DNA of 35,147 nt from an uncultured Prevotella sp. (lineage in GTDB: Bacteria; Bacteroidota; Bacteroidia; Bacteroidales; Bacteroidaceae): contig CALFIY010000106.1 in NCBI GenBank assembly GCA_937877595.1, positions 1 to 35,147 on the forward strand, in the 5' to 3' direction. How positions within the stretch are numbered: position 1 is the first letter of the stretch; the number at the start of each line of letters is the position of its first letter. The notes beneath the pieces are model-generated. The model was not told the DNA's origin, made no database searches, and saw nothing but the letters and a program-made list of their open reading frames with translations. A program made the position numbers and the translations under genes. This document shows positions 15,026-23,812 of the stretch, in pieces.

Positions 15026-16483
15026 CTACTCATATGCTCCCATGCGCAGGCGGTCTACCTCTTCTTCAGTAAGGTAGCGCCAGTCGCCACGGCGGAGATT
15101 TTTCTTGGTAAGGCCTGCAAACTGCACGCGGTCGAGTTTTGTAACCTTGTAGCCAAGGCTCTCGAAGATGCGGCGCACGATGCGGTTCTTGCCAGAGTGT
15201 ATCTCAATGCCGACTTGCTTCTTGTCGACAGGATCAGCATACTGTATGTCGTCAGCACGAATCTCGCCGTCGTCGAGAGTGATGCCTTCGGCAATCTGCT
15301 GCATGTCGTGGGCTGTGACATTGTGGTCAAGATATACGTGGTAAATCTTTTTCTTCAAGAATTTCGGATGAGTGAGTTTTGAAGCGAGGTCACCGTCATT
15401 TGTAAGAAGCAATACGCCTGTCGTGTTGCGGTCGAGACGGCCAACAGGATAGATGCGCTCGCTGCAGGCATCCTTTACAAGATCCATCACAGTCTTGCGC
15501 TGCTGTGGGTCGTCGCTTGTGGTGACGTAGTCTTTAGGCTTGTTGAGAAGCACGTAGACTTTCTTCTCGAGCACTACAGGCTCATCGTGGAACTTTATGT
15601 CGTCGTTGCGCATGACTTTCGTGCCGAGTTCGGTGACAACATTTCCGTTGACGGTCACCACGCCTGCCTGTATGAACTCGTCGGCCTCGCGGCGGCTGCA
15701 AACGCCTGCGTTGGCAAGGAACTTGTTTAGGCGTACCGGCTCGTTGGGGTCGAAATGCTCTTCCTTGTATTCTATGCGTTTCTTGAAACTGTATTTTGCA
15801 TTTGGATCATAGCCCTGGCGATGCTGTCCAAAGCCGCGCTGCTGATTGTAGCCGCCGCGTTGCTGGCCATATCCGCCGCGCTGCTGGCCGTAGCCCTGGC
15901 GTTGTCCATAGCCACGCTGCTGATTGTAGCCGCCGCGCTGTTGGCCGTAGTTGCTGCGAGGCTGGAAGCCGCCCTCTTCCCTGTTGTTGGGACGATAGCC
16001 GCCTTCTTCGTTGTTGTAGCGTGGACGATAACCGCCCTGACGCTGCTGGTAGTTATTCTGACCGTAGTTGCTGCGAGGCTGGAAGCCGCCCTCTTCCCTG
16101 TTGCCGGGACGATAGCCGCCCTCTTCGTTGTTGTAGCGTGGACGATAGCCGCCCTGTCGCTGCTGGCCGTAGTTGCTGCGAGGCTGATAGTTGCCGTCGT
16201 TATTGTTGTTATAACGAGGGCGATATCCACCCTGTCGCTGCGGTGTGCTGCTGTTTAGTCCTGCACCAAAGCCTTCGGGACGGAAGGCATCGTGTGACTC
16301 GTCGGTGCCGGCGGAGTAGTTGCCTTGACCGTAGGGGCGTGGCTGCTGGTGAATACGCGGACGTGGGGAGCGTCCCGGCTTGTAACCCTGATACCCTGAA
16401 TGTTGGTAACCCTCACGGCTACCCGACGACTGCTGCTCCTGTGCAGACTGCTCGTCTAATCTTTTCTCGTTTTCGAAATCCAT
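15026..16483 (-). CDS. rRNA pseudouridine synthase (RsuA/RluB family) with long RGYN-rich head
   Basis: A 485-residue enzyme. The C-terminal ~240 residues hold an S4 RNA-binding domain (RLNKFLANAGVCSRREADEF) and the RsuA/RluB catalytic domain with GRLDRNTTGVLLLTNDGDL, whose Asp is the catalytic nucleophile. It converts a uridine in rRNA to pseudouridine. The first ~240 residues are a low-complexity, likely disordered extension rich in Gly, Arg, Tyr, Asn and Gln, built from units such as GGYRPRYNNEEGGYRP and GGFQPRSNYGQ. Such heads are common in Bacteroidota members and presumably bind RNA, though that is inference. Exact target (RluB-, RluE- or RluF-like) cannot be told from the sequence. It sits 47 bases after purB. 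Confidence 0.85.
   Translation of the reverse strand: MDFENEKRLDEQSAQEQQSSGSREGYQHSGYQGYKPGRSPRPRIHQQPRPYGQGNYSAGTDESHDAFRPEGFGAGLNSSTPQRQGGYRPRYNNNNDGNYQPRSNYGQQRQGGYRPRYNNEEGGYRPGNREEGGFQPRSNYGQNNYQQRQGGYRPRYNNEEGGYRPNNREEGGFQPRSNYGQQRGGYNQQRGYGQRQGYGQQRGGYGQQRGGYNQQRGFGQHRQGYDPNAKYSFKKRIEYKEEHFDPNEPVRLNKFLANAGVCSRREADEFIQAGVVTVNGNVVTELGTKVMRNDDIKFHDEPVVLEKKVYVLLNKPKDYVTTSDDPQQRKTVMDLVKDACSERIYPVGRLDRNTTGVLLLTNDGDLASKLTHPKFLKKKIYHVYLDHNVTAHDMQQIAEGITLDDGEIRADDIQYADPVDKKQVGIEIHSGKNRIVRRIFESLGYKVTKLDRVQFAGLTKKNLRRGDWRYLTEEEVDRLRMGAYE
15830..16240 (-). repeat. In-frame repeats encoding the RGYN-rich head
   Basis: TTGCTGCGAG starts at 15951, 16068 and 16173, giving units of 117 and 105 bases (39 and 35 codons). 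The protein unit contains RQGGYRPRYNNEEGGYRP and EEGGFQPRSNYGQ. To the left, shorter GGYGQQRGGYNQQRG units repeat. Both unit lengths are multiples of three, so copy number can change without breaking the frame. Confidence 0.8.
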
Positions 16484-16530
16484 TGTTGTAAATAAATTGT
16501 TGTTGCATTGGCCTCACGGCCGTGTTGTGT

Positions 16531-17889
16531 TTAAATTCCTGTGTAATTCATTGGAGAGATTGACATGAGTTCCTCCTTTACTTCGGGACTTACGTCAAGT
16601 TGGGAAATAAATGTATGAAGAGTCTCTTCATTGACATGCTGGTTGGTACGCGTGAGTGCCTTAAGTGCCTCGTACGGATTGGGATAGGCTTCACGGCGCA
16701 GGATGGTCTGAATGGCTTCTGCCACGACAGCCCAGGTGTTCTGCAGGTCTTGTTCTATCTTTTCCTGATTGAGTATGAGTTTGCGAAGACCCTTCAGTGT
16801 GCTTTGCAGTGCAATCACGGCATGTCCCATGGGAACTCCGACGTTGCGCAGCACGGTGGAGTCGGTAAGGTCGCGCTGCAAACGGCTTACCGGCAACTTC
16901 TGTGCCAAGAACTGCAGTATGGCATTGGCAATGCCGAGATTGCCTTCTGAGTTTTCAAAGTCGATGGGGTTTACCTTGTGGGGCATGGCACTGCTGCCAA
17001 CTTCGCCAGCCTTGATCTTCTGTTTGAAATACTCCATGGAGATATACATCCAGAAGTCGCGGTCAAGGTCAACAATGATTGTGTTGATGCGACGCATGGC
17101 GTCAAAAATGGCACCAAGCCAGTCGTAGTTGGAAATCTGTGTTGTCCATTGCTCGCGCTCCAGCCCAAGTTTTTCTGCAACGAAATGATTGGCTACCTCA
17201 CGCCAGTCGTATTGGGGATAGGCCACGTGGTGTGCGTTCATGTTGCCTGTGGCTCCGCCAAACTTCGCCGTGATTGGCGTATCCTTGAGAGAGCGTAACT
17301 GTTCTTCAAGGCGGTAAACGTAAACCATTATTTCCTTGCCAAGACGAGTGGGAGAGGCTGGCTGCCCGTGGGTTTTGGCAAGCATAGGAACCTGTTTCCA
17401 TTGTTCGGCATAGTCGTGGAGTTGCTCTATAAGTTCCTCGACGAGAGGATAATAGACATTGGCCAAAGCCTCTTTCACTGACAGAGGAACGCTGGTGTTG
17501 TTGATGTCCTGCGAAGTCAGTCCGAAGTGGATAAACTCCTTCGTGCCGGAAATTTGGGGATTGGCTGCGGTGAGCGCGTCGAATTTCTCCTTTATGAAAT
17601 ATTCTACCGCCTTGACGTCGTGGTTGGTGGTCTGTTCAATCTCCTTTACGCGGGCTGCATCCTGCTCAGAGAACTGGCGATAGATGTCGCGCAGGGAATC
17701 GAAAAGACTATGTGGAAACTGCTCTAACTGTGGCAGCGGAAGTTCGCAGAGTGCAATGAAGTATTCTATCTCTACGCGCACACGATATCTGATGAGTGCG
17801 TACTCTGAGAAATAGTCTGCCAAAGGTGATGTCTTACTTCTGTAACGGCCATCAATAGGAGAGATGGCTGTCAATGCTGTCAGATCCAT
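16531..17889 (-). CDS. purB: Adenylosuccinate lyase
   Basis: A 452-residue member of the fumarase/aspartase superfamily. It cleaves SAICAR to AICAR and adenylosuccinate to AMP, two steps of purine synthesis, with release of fumarate. LTAISPIDGRYRSKT at the N-terminus, TSQDINNTS in the middle and the signature GSSAMPHKVNPIDFEN are all present; the serines of GSS lie on the catalytic loop. Length and start (MDLTALTAISPIDGRY) match the family. It is the first gene of the purB / pseudouridine synthase / asnS run; no clear TAnnTTTG promoter is visible, only a near match (TATATTTA) about 20 bases upstream. Confidence 0.95.
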   Translation of the reverse strand: MDLTALTAISPIDGRYRSKTSPLADYFSEYALIRYRVRVEIEYFIALCELPLPQLEQFPHSLFDSLRDIYRQFSEQDAARVKEIEQTTNHDVKAVEYFIKEKFDALTAANPQISGTKEFIHFGLTSQDINNTSVPLSVKEALANVYYPLVEELIEQLHDYAEQWKQVPMLAKTHGQPASPTRLGKEIMVYVYRLEEQLRSLKDTPITAKFGGATGNMNAHHVAYPQYDWREVANHFVAEKLGLEREQWTTQISNYDWLGAIFDAMRRINTIIVDLDRDFWMYISMEYFKQKIKAGEVGSSAMPHKVNPIDFENSEGNLGIANAILQFLAQKLPVSRLQRDLTDSTVLRNVGVPMGHAVIALQSTLKGLRKLILNQEKIEQDLQNTWAVVAEAIQTILRREAYPNPYEALKALTRTNQHVNEETLHTFISQLDVSPEVKEELMSISPMNYTGI

Positions 17890-17916
17890 ATCTTTTTACC
17901 TTATTATAAATATATA

Positions 17917-17939
17917 ATGCCGTTTTTCACAAACGGCAT
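17917..17939 (-). terminator. Hairpin between the NlpC/P60 gene and purB
   Basis: ATGCCGTTT (17917-17925) and AAACGGCAT (17931-17939) form a perfect 9-bp stem with a 5-base loop. The following minus-strand tract is TA-rich rather than pure U, so termination may be partial. Confidence 0.55.
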
Positions 17940-17949
17940 ATTGTTAACT

Positions 17950-18522
17950 TTATCGTGCAACGCGGCGCACTCCAACATAGCGGCGAGAGTAGTAGCCATC
18001 GGTGGAGCGACTTACAATGACACCGTATTTCGTACTGGCATGGATGAAGGAAAATGTGTCGCTAATCGGATCGAAATCGACAATAATCCCAACGTGGCCG
18101 ACACCGCGCCCGGATGCCGGGCTGGTGAAGAAAACCAAATCGCCCGGCTGCATTTCAGAACGCTTAACGGGTATGTTGCGCGCGTATTGGTCGCGAGAGG
18201 AACACCCAATGGAGATGTTGTCCTGCGCATAGACATAACTGGTAAAACCAGAGCAGTCGAAGGCGTGAGGCCCTTTGCTTCCGCTGCGATAGCGTGCCCC
18301 GATGAGCGAGGCTGCGCGGTCAAGTAAGTCGTTGACGAAATTGAAACTGAAGTCGCTGCTCTTATTGTCAGAAGCATACACAAAGTCGAAGTTGTCTATT
18401 TCTTCATAGACTACCTCTGTGCTTTGTTGCTTCTTGGAGCCTTTCCTTTTCCGTTGTGCCGATGCTGTATCAACAGTTGCTGCAAGCATCAGTACAATGC
18501 AAAATACTATCTTCAGTCTCAT
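17950..18522 (-). CDS. Secreted NlpC/P60 peptidoglycan hydrolase
   Basis: A 190-residue exported cysteine peptidase. The signal peptide is residues 1-22 (ending TASAQ), and a basic linker follows. The NlpC/P60 domain covers ~62-188. The catalytic triad is visible: Cys90 in FDCSGF, His143 in VGHVGI and His161 in FIHAS. PGDLVFF is also typical. Enzymes of this family cut the D-Glu to diamino acid bond in peptidoglycan stem peptides. It lies 41 bases after the M23 peptidase on the same strand, so the two wall hydrolases are probably made together. Confidence 0.9.
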   Translation of the reverse strand: MRLKIVFCIVLMLAATVDTASAQRKRKGSKKQQSTEVVYEEIDNFDFVYASDNKSSDFSFNFVNDLLDRAASLIGARYRSGSKGPHAFDCSGFTSYVYAQDNISIGCSSRDQYARNIPVKRSEMQPGDLVFFTSPASGRGVGHVGIIVDFDPISDTFSFIHASTKYGVIVSRSTDGYYSRRYVGVRRVAR

Positions 18523-18563
18523 TTGTTGTTGTTAGTGGGCGGCATCACGCCGTACACATCTGC

Positions 18564-19517
18564 TTAGTTGTAGCGCAAAATCTGTCCTGGACGTATGCGC
18601 GTAGTCTTCTTTATGTGATTTAGACGGCAAATACCGTCGACTGTCATGCCGCGTTTGCGTGCTATTGACGACAACGTTTCGCCCTTCACCACCTTATGGA
18701 AGCGTGTAGCGCGGCTCTTACTGCCCTTGCTGCCATAGGTGCTGGCGGTGGCGCTGCTCTTTTCGCCGGGAATGTCAAGGTCGCCGTTCACTGCCACGCC
18801 GCCTACGCCGCGCAGACGTGTTGCCTCTGACGATTCGCGGTTGTATGTGGACTTACGGAAAACGTAATAGTCGTCGACAACGTCTTGATTGCGGAAGTCG
18901 AACATCAGCGCAGGATTTAATGCAACGCCGCAGAGACGTGTCTCAAAGTGGAGGTGCGAGCCTGTGCTGCGTCCGGTGTTGCCGCCAAGGCCGATAGGAT
19001 CGCCGGCGCGTACATCCTGGTCTTCCTCAACCAACTGGCGTGACATGTGGCCATAGATGGTTTCCAGACCATTGTTGTGGCGTATCACAACATATTTTCC
19101 ATAACCGCGCGGCTCGTATTTGACGATGCGGACACGGCCGCTGAAGGCAGCACGGATGGTGTCGCCAATGTAGACCTTGATGTCCAGTCCCTTGTGCTGT
19201 CTTCCCCAGCGTGCACCAAAGTTGCTGGTGATGACACGGCTGTCGGTAGGCATGGCAAAGTCTTGCAGGTTGATCTGGAATGTGTCTGGGAGATTTGTAG
19301 CCTGGTGGGCGTAGCGATTACTCCAGTCTGCATATAAGTCGCCAGCGGGAGTATCGTAGGATTCTGCTTGTATGAGTCTGTGAAGAGCCATGCTGTCGAC
19401 GGCCTTCATCTTTCTGTCAATAGGAGCCTGACTTGCCAAAAGGTCCTGTGCCATAGTGGGCAATGCTAATGCGGAGGCTATAGTCAGTATTGCTATTGTT
19501 TTAAGTCGGTTCTGCAT
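18564..19517 (-). CDS. Secreted M23 metallopeptidase with LysM domain
   Basis: A 317-residue exported endopeptidase of the LytM/M23 type. I chose ATG 19517 because it starts a clean signal peptide (residues 1-23, ending PTMAQ); an upstream ATG at 19541 would add eight polar residues. The zinc site is complete: His108 and Asp112 in RQHKGLDI, His157 in IYGHMS, and His190 in SHLHFE. A Ser-rich linker leads to a LysM domain at ~270-316 (HKVVKGETLSSIARKRGM, RPGQILRYN), which binds peptidoglycan. These proteins cut cross-links during growth and division. A -7 box (19571-19578) precedes it and NlpC/P60 follows. Confidence 0.9.
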   Translation of the reverse strand: MQNRLKTIAILTIASALALPTMAQDLLASQAPIDRKMKAVDSMALHRLIQAESYDTPAGDLYADWSNRYAHQATNLPDTFQINLQDFAMPTDSRVITSNFGARWGRQHKGLDIKVYIGDTIRAAFSGRVRIVKYEPRGYGKYVVIRHNNGLETIYGHMSRQLVEEDQDVRAGDPIGLGGNTGRSTGSHLHFETRLCGVALNPALMFDFRNQDVVDDYYVFRKSTYNRESSEATRLRGVGGVAVNGDLDIPGEKSSATASTYGSKGSKSRATRFHKVVKGETLSSIARKRGMTVDGICRLNHIKKTTRIRPGQILRYN

Positions 19518-19570
19518 AATGTTTTTCGTGATTTCTGTCACTTTTCTTCCAAAATGGAAATAAATCGCTG

Positions 19571-19578
19571 CAAAGTTA
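19571..19578 (-). promoter_or_regulatory. -7 box for the M23 peptidase gene
   Basis: TAACTTTG on the minus strand is a full -7 match. The -33 region is poor (TTCA at the right distance). The predicted leader is about 45 nt. Confidence 0.45.
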
Positions 19579-19650
19579 GGAAAAAATGCCTAAAATGAAC
19601 TACTTAGCGTGATTGTTTAAGATTTGTTTGGGCGTATTAACGTTTTTTTG

Positions 19651-21762
19651 CTATGAAATTGCGCCCCAGTTGATGCTGGTTTTGCGTAGTTGTTGCAGTC
19701 TGTTCCACAAAATTATGTTGCGCGGGTTGTTGCATTCCGGATCGGCGTCGACAATTTCGCGTGCTGTGTCGCGTGCTATCTGGATGATTTGTCCGTCTTG
19801 TGCGATGTTGGCAATTTTCAGGTCGAAGGCCATTCCGCTCTGCTGGGTACCCTCCAGATCGCCAGGGCCGCGCAACTTCAGGTCGGCTTCTGCTATGCGG
19901 AAGCCGTCGTTGGTGTCGCACATAATGTCAATGCGCTTGCGTGTGTCCTCAGCCAGTTTGTGGCCTGTCACGAGGATGCAGTAACTTTGGTCGGCACCGC
20001 GTCCTACGCGTCCTCTGAGTTGGTGAAGTTGGCTGAGGCCAAATCGCTGGGCGTCAAGTATCACCATGACGGAGGCATTTGGCACGTTGACACCGACTTC
20101 AATAACAGTGGTGGCAACAAGAATCTGTGTCTCACCGCTCACAAAGCGTTTCATCTCCGTTTCTTTCTCTGCAGGTTTCATGCGCCCATGTACCTTGCTC
20201 ATGGTGAATTCAGGCAGTGCCTGCTGCAATGATAGGAATCCGTCTTCAAGGTTCTTGAGGTCTATCTTCTCGCTTTCTTCGATGAGGGGAAAGACGATAT
20301 AGACCTGTCTGCCGGCATTGATTTGTTGGCGGATGCCATTGTAGAGTTGTGATATGTTGTTTTCATAGACGTGGCGCGTGACAACTGGTTTTCGGCCCGG
20401 CGGCAATTCGTCGATGACACTTACGTCAAGATCTCCGTAGAGCGTCATTGCCAGTGTGCGGGGTATTGGTGTCGCTGTCATTACGAGCACGTGTGGCGGA
20501 TTGGTGCTTTTGCTCCACAACTTTGCACGTTGTGCCACTCCAAAGCGGTGCTGCTCGTCTATGACAACCATTCCAAGATGTGCAAACTGCACAGCCTCTT
20601 CGATTATGGCATGTGTTCCGACAAGAATGTTCACTGTTCCGTCGAGCAGGCCGTTGAGTATTTCCTGTCGGCGTCGGCCTTTCACTATGCCTGTCAGCAT
20701 TTCCACGCGAAGGTCCATGCCGCCGAGAAACTGCATGATGGTCTGAAGGTGCTGCTCTGCAAGTATCTCTGTCGGTGCCATGATGCACGCCTGATAGCCA
20801 TTGTCGATTGCTATCAGCATAGACATAAGTGCGACAAGGGTCTTGCCGCTTCCAACATCGCCCTGAAGCAGGCGGTTCATCTGCCGGCCCGACGCGGTAT
20901 CTCTGCGTATTTCCCTTATTACGCGCTTTTGCGCCTCGGTGAGTGCAAATGGCAGATGGGCGTGATAGAAATCGTTGAAATATTTACCGATCTGCGAGAA
21001 GACATAGCCACGGAATTTCCGTCGCTGGTCGCTCGCGTACCTTATTATATTTAATTGTACATAGAAAAGTTCTTCAAATTTCAGTCGCAGTCGTGCCTGC
21101 TCCAGTTCTTTTGCCGTGGTGGGGTTGTGAATGTCGCGCAGAGCCTTGTCGCGGCTTACAAGGTGATGCTTGGCAGTGATGAAGTCGGGCAGGGTCTCTG
21201 AAATTGGTTCGTTAAGCATTGGCAGCAGTCTCATCACCATTTTCTCTATGGCACGTGAATTGATGCCTGCTTTTTTCATCTTGTCCGTTGTGTGGTAATA
21301 CGGCAGCATCTTCATTGATGGCGTTATGGCGTCGTCAATATTCTCGATGTCGGGATGTACCACCTGTATGCGTCCATTGAAAAACTGCGGCCTGCCAAAC
21401 ACAATGTATTCTGTGTTTACCTTGTACTTTTTCTCAATGCTGTCGGTATAGTTGAACCAAGTCAGATCCATCACGTGTCCCGTGCCGTCAGTGAAGTGGG
21501 CCACCAGGCGCTTTTTGCGCGGACTCATCTTGAATGTCTCAAAACTCAGTATTCTTCCTTTCACCTGTATGAAAGGCATGTCGCTGCTCACTTCACTGAT
21601 GGTGTATATCCTGCTACGGTCTATGTGCTTGTAGGGATAGTATTCTATCAAGTCGCCAAACGTGTTGATGCCCAGTTCAGTGCTGAGCATCTTGCGCCTG
21701 TTCGGTCCTACGCCAGGCAGAAATTGTATGTCTTGGTCTAACAGGGTATGACTCATCTTCAA
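19651..21762 (-). CDS. recG: ATP-dependent DNA helicase RecG
   Basis: A 703-residue helicase that reverses stalled replication forks and branch-migrates Holliday junctions. The wedge (OB-fold) domain covers ~55-135. Walker A is GDVGSGKT (301-308), the DEQH box is in VVIDEQHRFG (~402), and motif III is VMTATPIPRT. Motif VI with its arginines appears as QLHQLRGRVGRG, and the RecG-specific tail as LKLRGPGDLEGTQQSG. Length is normal. Two starts are possible, ATG 21762 and ATG 21756. It is the last gene of the PBP1A-pdxJ-DJ1-ispD-recG run; no hairpin terminator is seen after it. Confidence 0.95.
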   Translation of the reverse strand: MKMSHTLLDQDIQFLPGVGPNRRKMLSTELGINTFGDLIEYYPYKHIDRSRIYTISEVSSDMPFIQVKGRILSFETFKMSPRKKRLVAHFTDGTGHVMDLTWFNYTDSIEKKYKVNTEYIVFGRPQFFNGRIQVVHPDIENIDDAITPSMKMLPYYHTTDKMKKAGINSRAIEKMVMRLLPMLNEPISETLPDFITAKHHLVSRDKALRDIHNPTTAKELEQARLRLKFEELFYVQLNIIRYASDQRRKFRGYVFSQIGKYFNDFYHAHLPFALTEAQKRVIREIRRDTASGRQMNRLLQGDVGSGKTLVALMSMLIAIDNGYQACIMAPTEILAEQHLQTIMQFLGGMDLRVEMLTGIVKGRRRQEILNGLLDGTVNILVGTHAIIEEAVQFAHLGMVVIDEQHRFGVAQRAKLWSKSTNPPHVLVMTATPIPRTLAMTLYGDLDVSVIDELPPGRKPVVTRHVYENNISQLYNGIRQQINAGRQVYIVFPLIEESEKIDLKNLEDGFLSLQQALPEFTMSKVHGRMKPAEKETEMKRFVSGETQILVATTVIEVGVNVPNASVMVILDAQRFGLSQLHQLRGRVGRGADQSYCILVTGHKLAEDTRKRIDIMCDTNDGFRIAEADLKLRGPGDLEGTQQSGMAFDLKIANIAQDGQIIQIARDTAREIVDADPECNNPRNIILWNRLQQLRKTSINWGAIS

Positions 21763-21793
21763 TAATACATTCTTGTTCTAATGATACATCCTG

Positions 21794-22480
21794 TTATTCT
21801 GATGCTTCATTCAAAATGCACTGTGCTATTTGCAGGTCGAAAGGAGTGGTTATCTTGATGTTTTCGCGGTCGCCTTCTACGAGGGTGATGTTCTGGCCGT
21901 AGGCTTCCACCACGCTGGCATCGTCGGTAAACATTTCGGTGTATGGCTGACGGTTGGCAGCCTTAAGCAGTTGTATGTCAAAAGTCTGTGGGGTCTGTAC
22001 AAGTGCGTATTCGCTGCGTGGAACCGTCGTTGAAAAGTTTTCTCCCGATGCGATGTGGCGCAGGGTTTCTACCACGGGCACCACGGGGATGACAGCCTTT
22101 GCCGTGCGTGCCGTCTCGTAGCATTTGCTGATTACGCTGACGGCAGGAAACGGCCGCACACCATCGTGCACGCCTACTACGCCTTCTTCGTCGTCAGGAA
22201 TAAGAGCCAGCCCGTTCTGCACAGAGTGGAATCGCGTCTCGCCTCCGTCCGCCAGCATGTATTCTATACTGAAACAATATTCCTTGCAAAGCGTTTTCCA
22301 GTATTCCTGCTGTGCTTTTGGCAGTACGAGGATTATCTTCAGAGTGGGGGAGTAGCGGTGGAATCTCTCAATGGTGTGCATCAGAACGGGTTTCCCTGCT
22401 ACAGGAAGGAATTGCTTTGGGATGTCTGTTCCCATGCGCAGTCCTTTTCCGCCTGCCACGATAATAATGTAGTCGCTCAC
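21794..22480 (-). CDS. ispD: 2-C-methyl-D-erythritol 4-phosphate cytidylyltransferase
   Basis: A 228-residue enzyme of the MEP isoprenoid pathway. It joins CTP and MEP to form CDP-ME. The nucleotide-binding loop is VAGGKGLRMGTDIPKQFLPV at the N-terminus; the conserved Arg and Lys of that loop are present. HDGVRPF, VPRSEYALVQTPQTF, DDASVVE and EGDRENIKITTPFDL complete the family pattern. It lies 26 bases after the DJ-1/PfpI gene and 31 bases before recG. Confidence 0.95.
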   Translation of the reverse strand: MSDYIIIVAGGKGLRMGTDIPKQFLPVAGKPVLMHTIERFHRYSPTLKIILVLPKAQQEYWKTLCKEYCFSIEYMLADGGETRFHSVQNGLALIPDDEEGVVGVHDGVRPFPAVSVISKCYETARTAKAVIPVVPVVETLRHIASGENFSTTVPRSEYALVQTPQTFDIQLLKAANRQPYTEMFTDDASVVEAYGQNITLVEGDRENIKITTPFDLQIAQCILNEASE

Positions 22481-22506
22481 GTTTTCTCCAAATTACAGCA
22501 TCGATC

Positions 22507-23070
22507 CTATGCCATCAGGTGCTTATAGCGCATTCCCTCTGCTATCTTGTCGGCTTCGTTCTTGTTTGTCAGTTGGGCGAGCAGTTCGTAGGCAAAGGGG
22601 AATGCTGCTGCTGGTCCTTCCGCTGTTGTTATGTTGCCGTCAACTGTCACGAGGTCGGCAGTGTAATGGGCTTCTGACAACATGTTCTCAAAGCCAGGAT
22701 AGCAGGTGGCGCGCTTGCCGTTGAGCAGCCCAAGTTGTGCCAGCACCACAGCAGGGGCGGCGCAGATGGCTGCCACTTTGCGTCCAGCGGCAAACTGTTC
22801 TGTCACGGCCTTGCATACTCCTTTGTGCTCGTACAGGTTTTTTGCTCCTGGCATGCCGCCGGGCAGGAAAATAAGGTCTGCGTCGGAAAAATCGCCTTGT
22901 TCAAACATGATGTCTGCTTCGATGTTGACGCCATGTGCAGATGTTACGAGGGGAAAATCTGTCGTACTTACCGTTGTTACATCTACACCGCCGCGACGCA
23001 GAACGTCTACTGGTATCAGTGCCTCTACGTCCTCAAATCCGTCTGCTAAGAAAACATATACTTTTGCCAT
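22507..23070 (-). CDS. DJ-1/PfpI family protein
   Basis: A 187-residue class I glutamine-amidotransferase-like protein of the DJ-1/YajL branch. The conserved Glu is E16 in GFEDVEA, the nucleophile elbow carries Cys103 in AAICAAPAVV, and the end of the fold reads TTAEGPAAAFPFAYELL. LPGGMPGAKNL is also diagnostic. Family members act as chaperones or deglycases under oxidative or carbonyl stress; which activity this one has cannot be read from sequence. It lies between pdxJ (15 bases) and ispD (26 bases). Confidence 0.9.
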   Translation of the reverse strand: MAKVYVFLADGFEDVEALIPVDVLRRGGVDVTTVSTTDFPLVTSAHGVNIEADIMFEQGDFSDADLIFLPGGMPGAKNLYEHKGVCKAVTEQFAAGRKVAAICAAPAVVLAQLGLLNGKRATCYPGFENMLSEAHYTADLVTVDGNITTAEGPAAAFPFAYELLAQLTNKNEADKIAEGMRYKHLMA

Positions 23071-23085
23071 AGTTTTTTTTATTTA

Positions 23086-23799
23086 TTACTTTAATGCTTG
23101 CAGGTATTGCTGTATTGTGTTGCGTAGTCCCATGTAGAGAGCATCGCTAATAATGGCGTGACCAATCGAAACTTCGTCAGTCCATGGTATTTGCTGGCTG
23201 TAGAAGTGCAGGTTTTGCAGTGACAGGTCATGTCCGGCGTTTAGTCCCAGTCCTATACGGCGTGCCTCTTCTGCTGCAGCGATGAATGGCGCTATTGCTT
23301 CAACTCTGTTGGCAGCATAACCTGAGGCGTATGGTTCGGTATAAAGTTCTACGCGATCGGCTCCGCACTGTTTTGCGCCGTTCACCATGCGTGGGTCGGG
23401 GTCAACAAAGATGCTTGTCCTTATGCCGGCGCTTTTGAACTCCTTGCATATAGATGTGAGAAAATCTGCATTGGCTATGGTGTCCCATCCGTGGTTGCTG
23501 GTCAGTTGGTCGTGCCCATCGGGTACAAGCGTCACCTGTGTTGGCTTTACTTCCAGCACCAAACTGATAAACGAATCAATGGGATTGCCTTCGATATTGA
23601 ATTCCGTAGTTATTATAGGTTTCAACTGGCGCACGTCCTCGTATTTTATATGGCGTTCGTCAGGGCGTGGATGAACGGTGATGCCTTCTGCACCAAACAT
23701 TTCCGCGTGGCGTGCCACGCTGATTACATCTGGGTTGTTGCCTCCCCGTGCATTGCGCAGGGTTGCCACCTTATTAATATTAACACTAAGTTTTGTCAT
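23086..23799 (-). CDS. pdxJ: Pyridoxine 5'-phosphate synthase
   Basis: A 237-residue TIM-barrel enzyme. It condenses 1-deoxyxylulose-5-phosphate and 3-amino-2-oxopropyl phosphate to pyridoxine phosphate, the last ring-forming step of DXP-dependent vitamin B6 synthesis. LSVNINKVATLRNARGG, GITVHPRPDERHI, FVDPDPRMV, VELYTEPYA and GLGLNAGHDLSLQNL are family motifs. I placed the start at ATG 23799 (MTKLSVNIN), which matches the family and leaves 13 bases after the upstream PBP gene; an ATG at 23820 would overlap it by 8 bases. Confidence 0.95.
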   Translation of the reverse strand: MTKLSVNINKVATLRNARGGNNPDVISVARHAEMFGAEGITVHPRPDERHIKYEDVRQLKPIITTEFNIEGNPIDSFISLVLEVKPTQVTLVPDGHDQLTSNHGWDTIANADFLTSICKEFKSAGIRTSIFVDPDPRMVNGAKQCGADRVELYTEPYASGYAANRVEAIAPFIAAAEEARRIGLGLNAGHDLSLQNLHFYSQQIPWTDEVSIGHAIISDALYMGLRNTIQQYLQALK

Positions 23800-23812
23800 T
23801 TTCCTATTTTGT

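Noticed and set aside
15755..16258. Hydrophobic plus-strand frame (many Ala, Leu, Val) opposite the pseudouridine synthase head
   Set aside because: It is the antisense of Gly/Arg/Tyr/Asn repeat codons; the membrane-like composition is an artefact.
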